A stretch of 16,648 bases of DNA from NCBI GenBank assembly GCA_017652965.1, contig JAGBZZ010000340.1:1-16648 (forward strand), given 5' to 3'. Made by a program: the position numbers and the translations under genes. Shown here in pieces: positions 1-7,376 of this stretch (position 1 is its first letter; each line of letters begins with the position of its first letter). The DNA is from Clostridia bacterium (GTDB taxonomy: Bacteria > Bacillota_A > Clostridia > Oscillospirales > CAG-272). Below the pieces are notes generated by a model that saw only the letters and a list, made by a program, of their open reading frames with translations, did no database searches and had not been told where the DNA came from.

Positions 1-1119
1 GGGACGGTGGAGGCCGTCCTTACCGCTCCCCCGGAGGAGCTCTGCCGCGTGTCGGGCGTCGGAATGGGGATCGCGCACTTTTTTGCCGCCGCCTCCGAGG
101 TCACCCGCCTTGCCCTTTCGGCCGATACCTCCCGCCCGCGCCTTGGGGATGCCGATATCCTCGGCCGCTATTTCTGCGAGCTTTTGCGTGATAAGGAGGA
201 GGGGGCGTATGCCACCGTGCTTCTCGATAACGATTTCGGCCTGATCGGCCACAGGGTCGATGGGGATTGCCCGATCCACTCCTCCCGCTTTTCGCCTGCC
301 GCAATAGCGGGGGAGGCTCTCCTTTCCCACGCCGCCATGTGCGCGGTCGCACACCGCCACACGGACGAGCTGGCCCTGCCCTCGGCCGAGGATCTGGATA
401 CCACCCGCCTTCTGCGGGATACCCTGGATGCCTCGGGCGTTAAGTTTGTCGAGCATTTTCTGGTGGGCAGCTACCGCTATACCACCCTGCTTTACCGCTA
501 CAGTGGGCGGTATGAGCGGGGAGAGGAGATAAGCAGCTTCCGCCCCTCGCCCGAGGAATGCACGGCGCTTTCCACCCTTTTTTCACTTGCAGGCATCCGT
601 GCGGATGCCACGGCACTGCTGACCTCGTACGGCGGGCTTTACCGCCTTCTGACAGCGTCGCCCGCGCGTCATCACCACGCGGGGCTTGATGCCCGCACGG
701 CGGCGCTCCTTTCTCTTTTGCCGGCGCTTTTCCGTTATGCCGCCGCCGAGCGCCCCGTCCCGGATGCTACAGAGACCGAGGCACTGGGCACCTACCTCAC
801 GGCCCTTTACCGCGGCCTTGGTGAGGAGACGGTCATGCTCCTCTTTTTCGATAAGGGCGGGCGTCACCTTGCCACGCACACGGTGGGGGTCGGCAGTGTC
901 GGTGAGGCGGGGCTTTCCTGCCGCCGGATCGCCGAAGGGGCGCTTTTCTCGGGGGCGCGGCAGGCGGTCTTGGTGCATAACCACCCGCTTGGCAGCCTTG
1001 CACCGTCGGATGAGGATCGCGCCGCCACCCGGATGGTTGCCACCTCTCTGGAAGGGCTTGGCGTCACGCTTCTTGCCCACTATATCGTCGCAGAGAAGGA
1101 CTTTTCAAGCTTTTTGTAA
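1..1119 (+). CDS. RadC-family protein with two tandem JAMM (MPN) units, 5' end missing
   Basis: The reading frame is open to base 1, so the start lies outside the window; GTG at 7 is only the first possible start seen. Numbering from that GTG, residues 3-35 look like the helix-hairpin-helix segment of RadC (L-T-A-P-P-E-E-L, then G-V-G). A first JAMM motif follows: H116-x-H118, seven residues, S126-x2-D129. Residues 185-250 look like a second, degenerate hairpin segment (L-T-A-S-P, with G-L-D in place of G-V-G). A second JAMM motif follows: H324-x-H326, seven residues, S334-x2-D337. The two units are about 208-210 residues apart, close to the length of one ordinary RadC (roughly 220-230 residues), so this looks like a whole-protein duplication. 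JAMM motifs of this form bind zinc in known metalloproteases; the role of RadC itself is unsettled. The gene is convergent with the regulator downstream, 8 bases apart. Family assignment is confident; activity is not known. Confidence 0.85.
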   Translation, partial: GTVEAVLTAPPEELCRVSGVGMGIAHFFAAASEVTRLALSADTSRPRLGDADILGRYFCELLRDKEEGAYATVLLDNDFGLIGHRVDGDCPIHSSRFSPAAIAGEALLSHAAMCAVAHRHTDELALPSAEDLDTTRLLRDTLDASGVKFVEHFLVGSYRYTTLLYRYSGRYERGEEISSFRPSPEECTALSTLFSLAGIRADATALLTSYGGLYRLLTASPARHHHAGLDARTAALLSLLPALFRYAAAERPVPDATETEALGTYLTALYRGLGEETVMLLFFDKGGRHLATHTVGVGSVGEAGLSCRRIAEGALFSGARQAVLVHNHPLGSLAPSDEDRAATRMVATSLEGLGVTLLAHYIVAEKDFSSFL

Positions 1120-1132
1120 GCAATACCTTACA
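1115..1132. repeat. Short inverted repeat over two convergent stop codons
   Basis: TGTAAG, six bases, CTTACA form a perfect 6-base inverted repeat. It contains the TAA of the radC-like gene (1117-1119) and the TAA of the opposing araC-like gene (1128-1130). It could be a weak bidirectional terminator, since a pyrimidine-rich stretch follows on the plus strand, but the stem is short and AT-rich. No better terminator is visible between these two genes. Confidence 0.3.
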
Positions 1133-1976
1133 TATTTTCTCTCTTCCATACCGAGGGTGCCACCCCAAAGGCACGGCGGAAGGCGCGGGTGAAGTTAGAG
1201 ACCGTGCCAAAGCCGCAGGCGGTGGCCACGTCGGCCACGGCCCCCCCCTCTCCTCTCAGCATGCTTTGCGCCCGCTCCAGCCTCAGCCGCGTCAGATATT
1301 CGATAAAGCGACAGCCGACGATGCGGGAGAAAAGATCCGAAAGATAGCAGGCGGAGATATGGATATGTCCCGCCACCTCCGAAAGCGTCAGCGGGGAGGC
1401 GAAGCTTTCGTTGATAAAGAGAAGCGCCTTCTGGATGTAGTGATAGGCACGCGGATCCTCGCCCGTGCTGTTTGGCACCTCGCCGTAGGAGAACAGTTGG
1501 GTGCAAAGCAGGACGGTCAGCGCGCTGACACGGTCACGGGTATAGGGGGTATCCTCCTTCATCGCCCTTTGCAGGGCGAGGGCGGTTTCGGTGAATTCGG
1601 CCAGTGCGTCGGGCGGCAGGGTGCCCACAAGCGGGAATTTGGTTCTCGCCAGAAGACCCGTCAGGGCGGGGGCGGCCTCGCTTGGCGAGATCGAAAGCGT
1701 CCATACGTCGCAGGGCATGGGGGGTTCCGCGATCCTTTGTGCCGAAAAGAGGTCCATAAACACAAACCCACCTGCTCCCGAAACCAGGGGAACACCGTTG
1801 ACCGACTGGGACATCTCCCCGGAGACGACAAGCTCGATCTCGTAAAAATCGTGGAGATGCAGGCAATATTCGTCGGTGATCTCGTGGCGCTTGCATTTGA
1901 CCCCATCCCGCATGGGCCCCCCCTGCACGTAAAAACGGCTGGTGCGCATTTCGGTATCCGGTCTGCGGCTTGTCAT
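1128..1976 (-). CDS. AraC-family transcriptional regulator
   Basis: Predicted cytoplasmic DNA-binding regulator of 282 residues. The N-terminal half resembles the AraC cupin sensor domain (H-L-H-D-F-Y-E-I-E-L-V-V-S-G near residues 38-51). The C-terminal ~100 residues are a typical AraC double helix-turn-helix, with P-L-T-L-S-E-V-A, then Y-L-S-D-L-F, and at the end V-A-T-A-C-G-F followed by F-T-R-A-F-R-R-A-F-G. The frame is open 25 codons further upstream (to 2051). I chose ATG at 1976 because AGGGGAG lies at proper distance before it and a TATAAT box lies just before that, inside the longer frame. The protein then begins M-T-S-R-R-P-D. Such regulators often control sugar-use genes, but none is adjacent: the neighbours are a radC-like gene and pheS. 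Its ligand and targets cannot be told from here. Confidence 0.9.
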   Translation of the reverse strand: MTSRRPDTEMRTSRFYVQGGPMRDGVKCKRHEITDEYCLHLHDFYEIELVVSGEMSQSVNGVPLVSGAGGFVFMDLFSAQRIAEPPMPCDVWTLSISPSEAAPALTGLLARTKFPLVGTLPPDALAEFTETALALQRAMKEDTPYTRDRVSALTVLLCTQLFSYGEVPNSTGEDPRAYHYIQKALLFINESFASPLTLSEVAGHIHISACYLSDLFSRIVGCRFIEYLTRLRLERAQSMLRGEGGAVADVATACGFGTVSNFTRAFRRAFGVAPSVWKRENM

Positions 1977-2003
1977 GTCGGTTTTCTCCCCTTTTTTCTT
2001 ACC

Positions 2004-2032
2004 ATTATACCACAAAAACAGAAAAAGTGAAA
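2004..2032 (-). promoter_or_regulatory. Candidate promoter of the araC-like gene
   Basis: Read on the minus strand, a perfect TATAAT (2004-2009) lies about 28 bases before the chosen ATG. The best -35 is TTCACT (2026-2031) at 16-base spacing, four of six matches. The gene's ribosome binding site (AGGGGAG) falls between the -10 box and the start. The weak -35 would suit a regulated promoter. Confidence 0.55.
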
Positions 2033-2137
2033 GAAATGCGCGATTTTTCAAAAAAATGCGGGTTTCTTTTTTCTTTTTCGAAAAAAATAACCGATTTTCC
2101 TCTGTCGCAAGCGGTTGAAAAAAGTTTCGCCGCCCTC

Positions 2138-2166
2138 TTGCAAAATTTTAATATATCTGCTATACT
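2138..2166 (+). promoter_or_regulatory. pheST promoter, extended -10 type
   Basis: TTGCAA (2138-2143), 17-base spacer, TATACT (2161-2166), with TGC directly before the -10 box (extended -10). It sits in a strikingly AT-rich gap between two GC-rich genes. Predicted transcription start is near 2173, giving a leader of about 57 bases. That is too short for the T-box riboswitch that controls many aminoacyl-tRNA synthetase genes in Firmicutes. Confidence 0.75.
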
Positions 2167-2187
2167 TTAATATGTTTTGATAAAATC

Positions 2188-2211
2188 GGCATGCGCCGCG
2201 TAGCGTATGCC
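2188..2211 (+). promoter_or_regulatory. Hairpin in the pheS leader
   Basis: GGCATGCGC and GCGTATGCC can form a 9-base-pair stem with one G-U pair around a 6-base loop. It ends four bases before the AAAGGA ribosome binding site of pheS (2215-2220). No T-run follows, so it is not a terminator. It could stabilise the mRNA 5' end or influence translation; no regulatory role is shown. Confidence 0.5.
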
Positions 2212-2229
2212 TCGAAAGGATGACGAAAT

Positions 2230-3258
2230 ATGGAGAGTAAAATCCAGGCTTTGCGTGAGGAGCTGACGGCGCGCCTTAATGCCGCGCACGATCCGGCAGC
2301 TCTTGATGAGGTGCGGGTTGCCTTCCTCGGTAAGCGTGGCTCGATCACCGAGCTTTTGAAGGGACTGCGCGATCTGACGGTGGAGGAGAAGAAGGAGGCC
2401 GGCGGTCTTATCAACCGCTTTAAGGCCGAGGCTGAGGAGGCGGTCACTGCCGCCGCCACCCGTTTGGAGGAGGAGGCTCTTGCCGCCACCCTGCGGGATG
2501 CCAAGCACTACAATCCCACTCTGCCGCGTGTACGTAAGGTGGGCTCTTATCATCCCATCACCCTTGTGCGCCGCTCGCTGGAGCGCATCTTTGCCGGGAT
2601 GGGCTTTACGGTAGAGGATTATCAGGAGATCGTGGACGATTATCAGTGCTTTGAATCGCTCAACATTCCCAAGCACCATCCCGCCCGCGACATGCAGGAT
2701 ACCTACTATCTTGAGAACGGCCAGCTTCTGAAGACCCAGACCTCGGCCGCGCAGAATGCCATCATGAAGAAGTACGGCGCCCCTCTGCGTGCCATTTTCC
2801 CCGGCCGTTGCTTCCGTAACGAGGCCACCGACGCCTGCCATGAGAACACCTTCTTCCAGATGGAGGGCATGATGATCGATAAGAACATTTCGATCTCCAA
2901 CCTCATCTATTTTATGAAGACCATGCTTTCCGAGGTGTTTGCCCGCCCCATCGAGGTGCGCCTGCGCCCCGGCTTCTTCCCGTTTACCGAGCCGGGCTTT
3001 GAGCTGGATATCAGCTGCCTGATCTGCGGCGGCAAGGGCTGCCCCTCCTGCAAGAACAGCGGTTGGCTGGAGCTTTGCCCCTGCGGCATGATCCATCCGA
3101 ACGTTCTGCGTGAGGGCGGCATCGACCCGGATGAGTACACCGGCTTTGCCTTCGGGCTTGGGCTTACCCGTCTTGCCATGATGAAGTACGGGGTCAAGGA
3201 TATCCGTGATTTCAACTCGGGCAGCCTTTCGGCGCTTTCGCAGTTTGTGAGTGAATAA
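2230..3258 (+). CDS. pheS: Phenylalanine--tRNA ligase, alpha subunit
   Basis: Catalytic subunit of the alpha2-beta2 class II synthetase that charges tRNA-Phe with phenylalanine in the cytoplasm. The 342-residue length is normal. Residues 1-100 are the charged, helical tRNA-binding N-terminus. Class II motif 2 is at about 192-214 (G-R-C-F-R-N-E, then F-F-Q-M-E-G). Motif 3 is at 305-314 (G-F-A-F-G-L-G-L-T-R). A cysteine cluster, C263-x2-C266-x4-C271-x2-C274 with C283 and C285, sits where many Firmicutes PheS proteins carry a similar C-G-G-K-G-C segment, and may bind zinc. ATG at 2230 has AAAGGA nine bases upstream and gives the expected start M-E-S-K-I-Q-A-L. pheT follows after 12 bases. The identification is secure. 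Confidence 0.98.
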   Translation: MESKIQALREELTARLNAAHDPAALDEVRVAFLGKRGSITELLKGLRDLTVEEKKEAGGLINRFKAEAEEAVTAAATRLEEEALAATLRDAKHYNPTLPRVRKVGSYHPITLVRRSLERIFAGMGFTVEDYQEIVDDYQCFESLNIPKHHPARDMQDTYYLENGQLLKTQTSAAQNAIMKKYGAPLRAIFPGRCFRNEATDACHENTFFQMEGMMIDKNISISNLIYFMKTMLSEVFARPIEVRLRPGFFPFTEPGFELDISCLICGGKGCPSCKNSGWLELCPCGMIHPNVLREGGIDPDEYTGFAFGLGLTRLAMMKYGVKDIRDFNSGSLSALSQFVSE

Positions 3259-3270
3259 GGAGGGTAGGAT

Positions 3271-5640
3271 ATGTTACTGTCTATGAACTGGATCGGCGAC
3301 TTCGTTGATCTTAGCGGCCTTGATAAGAAGGCCCTCATCCATCGCTTCACCCTCTCGACCGCCGAGGTGGAGGACGTGATCGAAAAGGGCGCCGACACCT
3401 ACGGCGTTATCGTGGCACGGGTGGCCTCTGTGGAGGCGCATCCCTCCTCTAAGAAGCTGCATCTTCTGAAGATCGATACCGGCTCCGGCCTTGTGGACTG
3501 CGTCTGCGGCGCCCCCAACGTGCGTGAGGGGATGCTGGTGGCCTTCGCCACCGAGGGCGGCTCTGTTGCCGGCCATAAGATCGGTGCGGCCACCGTGGGC
3601 GGCTATCCCTCCTTCGGTATGTGCTGCTCGGAGGCTGAGCTTGGCATCAGCGCCGATAACTCCGGCCTTTTCGAGATTCCCGACGAGGCCCCCCTCGGCA
3701 CCGATCTCAAGAGCCTGTACGCCATCGACGATATCCTCTTTGAGGTGGACAACAAGTCGCTTACCAACCGCCCCGACCTTTGGGGTCACTTCGGCATCGC
3801 GCGGGAGTTTGCCGCCCTGGCGGACCGCCCCCTGCGCCCTGTCCCGACGGTCAACGTTTCGGACTACAACGGTCTGCCCGCCGTGGAGATCGATATCCGG
3901 GATACCGAGCATGCCTATCGCTACGTCGGCGTAAAGGTCGAGGGGGTCGAGGTACACGAGAGCCCTGTCAACCTGCGTATCCGTCTTTTCTACTGCGGTA
4001 GCCGCGCCATCAACCTTCTGGCCGACCTGACCAACTACGTCATGCTGGAGCTTGGCCAGCCGATGCACGCCTTTGACCTGCGCCGCGTCCCCCGTGTGGA
4101 GGTGCAGCGCTTTGCCGAGCCCTACCGCGTTTAGACTCTGGACGGGCAGTGCCGCCTCCTCGACGAAAACACCCTGATGATCACCTCGAATGACGAGCCG
4201 GTGGCCGTGGCCGGTATTATGGGCGGCCTTGCCTCGGAGATCGAGGATGACACCACCGCGCTTCTCCTGGAAAGTGCCTGCTTTGACGGCGTTTCGATCC
4301 GCCGCTCCTCCTCCCGCCTTGGGCTTCGTACCGATGCCAGCATGCGCTATGAGAAGATGCTGGATCCCGAGCTGTGCTTGACGGCGACGGCGCGCTTCCT
4401 GGCTCTTCTTCTCCGGATCTGCCCGACGGCTCACGTCGTCAGTGCGGTGACCGATTCCTACGTGACCCACTATCCCACCATCACCATGAAGATCGATAAG
4501 GCTTATGTAGACCGCTACACCGGCATCGACATCTCGGCCGACCGTATCGAGCGCACCCTGGTTTCCCTCGGCTTTGGGGTCGAGCGGGTGGGGGATGCCT
4601 TCACCGTGACGGTGCCCTCCTACCGTGCAACCAAGGACGTGACCATCAAGGCCGACCTGATCGAGGAGATCACGAGGATCTACGGCTACGATAACTTTGA
4701 GATCTTTACTGCCACCGGTAAGCTTGCCCCCGTGCTTCCCGAAAAGACCGCAAGCGACGAGAATCGTACCAAGTCGCTTCTTGTCGAAAGCTTCGCCCTG
4801 CACGAGGTGCATTCGTACATCTGGTGCGATGCCCCCCGCTATAAGGAGATCGGCATCACGCCCGAGGAGAACGTGCGCGTGATCAATCCCCAGACCCCCG
4901 ACCACGCGATCCTGCGTAACTCCATGGTTCCCACCCTGCTTTCCTTCCTGGCCGATAACCGCGGCGCGGCCGAAAGCTACGGCCTTTTCGAGATCGGCCG
5001 TGTGGTGAAGGGGCTGAAGGAGGACGGCACCTGCTGTGAGCGCCGTACCCTTGGCGTTGCGTATTACAGCCGTGAGGAGAGCGAGGAGGAGGCATTCCTC
5101 TTCGTGCGGGATATCCTGACCGCCCTCGGTGGCCTTCTGAAGCATACAGAGCCCGTCTTTACCGCCAAGGCTCCCGCCCATGGATGGGAGCATCCGGTCA
5201 ACACCTTTGCCGTTTCGCTGGGTGGGGTAGAGGTCGGCACCCTGTCGGTACCGCATCCCACGGTGGGGGCGGCCATCGACAAGAAGGCGGCCATCGCCTT
5301 CTGCGAGGTGGATATGGATCTCTTCTCGTCGGTTGCGCCGACGGCACTTAAGTACCGCGAGGCCTCGCGCTTCCCGGGGATCGACCTTGACATGACCTTT
5401 GCCGCCAAGCTTTCGGACGTGGCATATGCCGAGGTGTGCCGTGTGGCCCTTGCCGCCGCCGGAGATATGCTGGTGGGTGTTGCCCCTGTGGCCACCTATG
5501 AAAAGGACGGCGTGGAGACCCTGACCCTGCGCTTCTCCTTCCAGTCGGCCGAGCGCACGCTTGCCAAGGCCGAGATCCAGCCCGCCGCCGATGCGCTCGT
5601 TGCGGCGCTGGCAACGCTTGGGCTTCGTCAGCAGGCTTAA
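3271..5640 (+). CDS. pheT: Phenylalanine--tRNA ligase, beta subunit, interrupted by one in-frame TAG
   Basis: Beta subunit of the PheST synthetase, which binds tRNA and carries the B3/4 editing domain. ATG at 3271 follows AAGGAGGG by six bases and gives the classic start M-L-L-S-M-N-W-I. Visible parts are a tRNA-binding domain (~40-150), B3/4 domain (~205-390), B5 domain (~404-475, ending in I-E-E-I-T-R-I-Y-G-Y-D) and an anticodon-binding FDX-ACB domain (~698-789). A TAG stands at codon 288 (4132-4134), between P-Y-R-V and T-L-D-G. The frame then runs on intact for over 500 codons, with no frameshift and full conservation. The total of 789 codons is the usual length. Read literally, the gene gives a 287-residue fragment and a possible restart at ATG 4177, which has no good ribosome binding site. 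The gene is normally essential, so a sequencing error, a suppressed or reassigned amber codon, or a recent mutation are the options. Confidence 0.93.
4132..4134 (+). other. pheT: In-frame TAG codon inside pheT
   Basis: The upstream part (3271-4131) and downstream part (4135-5640) share one frame, and the family alignment is continuous across the stop. The TAG occupies a position just before T-L-D-G that is usually V or T in PheT, so the site is not a strictly conserved residue. One-base changes would give Q, K, E, L, S, W or Y. No gene in the window ends with TAG. Confidence 0.9.
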
Positions 5641-5649
5641 GCCAAAATG

Positions 5650-5701
5650 AAAAGCTCTCCCAAATGAAACCCCGTGGGGCATTTGGGAGAGCTTTTTTTA
5701 T
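5650..5701. terminator. Strong intrinsic terminator between pheT and the convergent membrane protein gene
   Basis: The arms 5650-5666 and 5680-5696 (core AAAGCTCTCCCAAATG against CATTTGGGAGAGCTTT) form a perfect stem of about 17 pairs, with a C/G-rich loop that can pair further. A run of seven T follows on the plus strand. On the minus strand the hairpin is followed by TTTTCATTTT, so it can serve both convergent genes. Confidence 0.92.
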
Positions 5702-5707
5702 TGCGTC

Positions 5708-6406
5708 TTACCAGCAGTAGCTGCGTCCGAAAACGCGCTTGCTATAGCCCTGCTTGGCAGTAAGGAGTGCCTGCAGGACGATCCCGATAATGGCAAGGAC
5801 ACCTGCCAGAAGGAGGGTGACAGCCCCAAACGGAAGCGGGATGAGCCCGCCCACCGCAAAAGCGGTGACGTAGCCGCCAAGAAGGGCGGTGATCAGGATC
5901 GCCAGCGCGGGGCTGGGATGCAGAAGGACGATGGTGGGAATGAGAAACAGGAGAAGCACCGCGATCGCCGCGAAGGCCAGTGCCGGGGAAAGGATGCCCT
6001 CAAGGATCGGATAAAGGATCAGGCAAAGCACGGCCACAAGGACGGTAGGAAGCAGAAAGCGCATCAGCTTGCCGATCAGCAGTGCCGCCAGCAGTGCCGC
6101 CAGCGCACCGAGAATGATCACGGTAAGCCCGTGGTACTGTGTGGGAAGCAGGGGTGTGAGGATCGCGGAAAGGTCGGCCACCGCATAGATGAGATAAAAG
6201 GCGGCCCCGCCGGCACCCAGGATGAGGATCGGGCGGATCAGATAACAGCCGAGGAAGGCAAGCAAGAGGCCGATCGCCGCCACGATCGGAATAGAGATCT
6301 GAAAGGTCCCGCCCATGTTGGCGTTCAGAAAATACCCAAAGGATCGCTCCTGTATGGCTTGCAGTAGCGGTTCAAAGGACTGGAAAAGCTGCGTAATAAG
6401 GCTCAT
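5708..6406 (-). CDS. Polytopic membrane protein, possibly DUF4203/TMEM198-like
   Basis: A very hydrophobic 232-residue protein with about seven predicted membrane helices. They fall at roughly residues 36-56, 58-78, 92-112, 114-132, 134-155, 158-180 and 185-213. A ~35-residue N-terminal segment precedes them, and the last 17 residues form a short basic tail (G-Y-S-K-R-V-F-G-R-S-Y-C-W). No catalytic or transporter signature is visible. The helix pattern, with small residues and an F-L-G-C-Y segment, recalls DUF4203 (TM7SF3/TMEM198-like) proteins, but this is a guess from overall character. ATG at 6406 has AGGGGG six to seven bases upstream. A consensus promoter about 170 bases upstream (6575-6604) points at it. 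It lies alone on the minus strand and shares a terminator with pheT. Function unknown. Confidence 0.8.
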   Translation of the reverse strand: MSLITQLFQSFEPLLQAIQERSFGYFLNANMGGTFQISIPIVAAIGLLLAFLGCYLIRPILILGAGGAAFYLIYAVADLSAILTPLLPTQYHGLTVIILGALAALLAALLIGKLMRFLLPTVLVAVLCLILYPILEGILSPALAFAAIAVLLLFLIPTIVLLHPSPALAILITALLGGYVTAFAVGGLIPLPFGAVTLLLAGVLAIIGIVLQALLTAKQGYSKRVFGRSYCW

Positions 6407-6485
6407 GGAGGATCCCCCTTGTAAAGAACTTGTAAAGAAAGTCGGCCGATCGCTGAAAAAATTATCGAAGGAGAAGGTTATCCCC

Positions 6486-6513
6486 TTGCAAAAATCTTAA
6501 AGTATGGTATAAT
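6486..6513 (+). promoter_or_regulatory. Promoter of the DUF6062-ATPase-pfkB-miaA-galK operon
   Basis: TTGCAA (6486-6491), 16-base spacer, TATAAT (6508-6513) preceded by TGG (extended -10). Predicted transcription start is near 6520, leaving a leader of about 150 bases before the ATG at 6669. The leader includes the inverted repeat at 6556-6600. Confidence 0.7.
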
Positions 6514-6555
6514 TGTTGTAGTAAGTATACGCACACGCGCCGGCGGCGCACAGGG

Positions 6556-6600
6556 CAACGGCGGCAGTACCTCCATTATAGCCGCTTTGTACCGCCGTTG
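6556..6600. repeat. Inverted repeat over the minus-strand promoter
   Basis: CAACGGCGG (6556-6564) plus TAC (6568-6570) pair with GTA (6589-6591) plus CCGCCGTTG (6592-6600), with a 3-base bulge and an 18-base loop. In the plus-strand transcript it would be a leader hairpin of the operon. In DNA its arms flank the -10 box of the opposing promoter, and the right arm touches that promoter's -35. It may be an operator, an RNA leader element, or both; no T-run follows, so it is not an obvious terminator. Confidence 0.5.
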
Positions 6601-6604
6601 TCAA
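6575..6604 (-). promoter_or_regulatory. Consensus promoter of the membrane protein gene
   Basis: On the minus strand a perfect TTGACA (6599-6604) and a perfect TATAAT (6575-6580) are separated by 18 bases. Predicted start is near 6567, giving a leader of about 160 bases to the ATG at 6406. It points toward the plus-strand promoter at 6486-6513, so the two transcripts overlap at their 5' ends by about 50 bases. Confidence 0.72.
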
Positions 6605-6668
6605 GGTGCTTTGAAACAAAAAACTTCTTTTCATCAAGTGGCAGGATAGCCGGAAAGCGAGGAACGTG

Positions 6669-7373
6669 ATGGAACGCATTTATACAATACCGGTCAACGA
6701 GGCTTTTGATGCTTCGATGGCAGACCCTGCCTGCGGGTGCCCTATCTGCGCCCTGTATCGCAAGCTGGAGGAAAATGAGCTTGATCTGATCCTCGGTGGC
6801 TCGATGATGGAGCCGGACGTGCGCATCCGCACCAATCAGCTTGGCTTTTGCGGTACGCATTTTGATAAGCTGTTTATCAGAAAGAATCGCCTTGGGCTGG
6901 GGCTTATCCTGGAAAGCCACCTGAACGAGGTGAAGGAAAAGCTTTCGGTCCGTCGCCTTTCCGGCCTCTTTTCCGGCCGTGCCGCCACCGTACAGGAGGA
7001 GGCCGCCCGCGTTTCGTCCTCCTGCTATATCTGTGAGCGGATCGAGCATAATCTTTCGGGGATGCTTTCCACCGTATCCGTCCTCTTTGAGGAGGATATG
7101 GCCTTCCGCAAAAAGGTGGCCGCCCAGCCCTGGTTCTGCCTGCCGCATCTTGAGCGGCTTTTGGAGTCGGGCAAGCGCAACCTCCCCAAAAAGCTGTACG
7201 CCGATTACGCCGCTGCCGTGATCGCCCCTGTGGATCGGTATCTTGAGGCACTTTCGGGGGATGTCAGCTGGTTCTGTAAGAAATTTGACTATCGGTACGG
7301 TGAGGAGCCGTGGTATAACTCCAAGGACGCGGTAGAGCGCGCCATCGCCTTCCTCTCCGGCGCAGAAAGGTAA
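6669..7373 (+). CDS. DUF6062 family protein with two Cys/His motifs
   Basis: A 234-residue protein of unknown function. I recognise the family from its start (M-E-R-I-Y-T-I-P-V-N-E-A-F) and from C-P-I-C-A-L-Y. Two copies of one motif are visible: C24-x2-C27 ... C61-x2-H64 (in G-F-C-G-T-H) and C119-x2-C122 ... C157-x2-H160 (in W-F-C-L-P-H). The gap between the second Cys of the pair and the later Cys is 34 and 35 residues, so this is an internal duplication with two likely metal sites. No signal peptide or membrane helix is seen, so it is probably cytoplasmic. The frame also opens at GTG 6666, but GAGGA at 6659-6663 is spaced properly only for ATG 6669. It is the first gene of the operon and ends 3 bases before the ATPase gene, so the two are probably co-translated and may work together. 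Confidence 0.82.
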   Translation: MERIYTIPVNEAFDASMADPACGCPICALYRKLEENELDLILGGSMMEPDVRIRTNQLGFCGTHFDKLFIRKNRLGLGLILESHLNEVKEKLSVRRLSGLFSGRAATVQEEAARVSSSCYICERIEHNLSGMLSTVSVLFEEDMAFRKKVAAQPWFCLPHLERLLESGKRNLPKKLYADYAAAVIAPVDRYLEALSGDVSWFCKKFDYRYGEEPWYNSKDAVERAIAFLSGAER

Positions 7374-7376
7374 GCT

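Noticed and set aside
1978..2051. The longer AraC N-terminus starting at 2051.
   Set aside because: The TATAAT box at 2004-2009 and the AGGGGAG site both lie inside it, and the extra residues are an odd F/L/K-rich stretch unlike AraC proteins.
2172..2180. A Met-Phe-stop mini-ORF in the pheS leader, suggestive of a phenylalanine attenuator.
   Set aside because: The ATG lies at the predicted transcription start without a ribosome binding site, and no run of Phe codons or terminator/antiterminator pair follows. Probably chance.
4177..5640. The downstream part of pheT as an independent gene.
   Set aside because: It begins in the middle of the B3/4 domain, has no proper ribosome binding site, and is in frame with the upstream part across a single TAG; it is one gene.
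3274..5682. An 802-codon open frame on the minus strand opposite pheT.
   Set aside because: It is the exact mirror of a highly conserved gene, and its translation is low-complexity, rich in G, H, R and Q and matches no family I know. In GC-rich genes that avoid TTA, CTA and TCA codons, the opposite strand stays open by chance.
6497..6679. A 60-codon minus-strand frame in the gap before the DUF6062 gene.
   Set aside because: It begins upstream of the minus-strand promoter (6575-6604) and would not be transcribed as a whole; it has no ribosome binding site and no recognisable protein.
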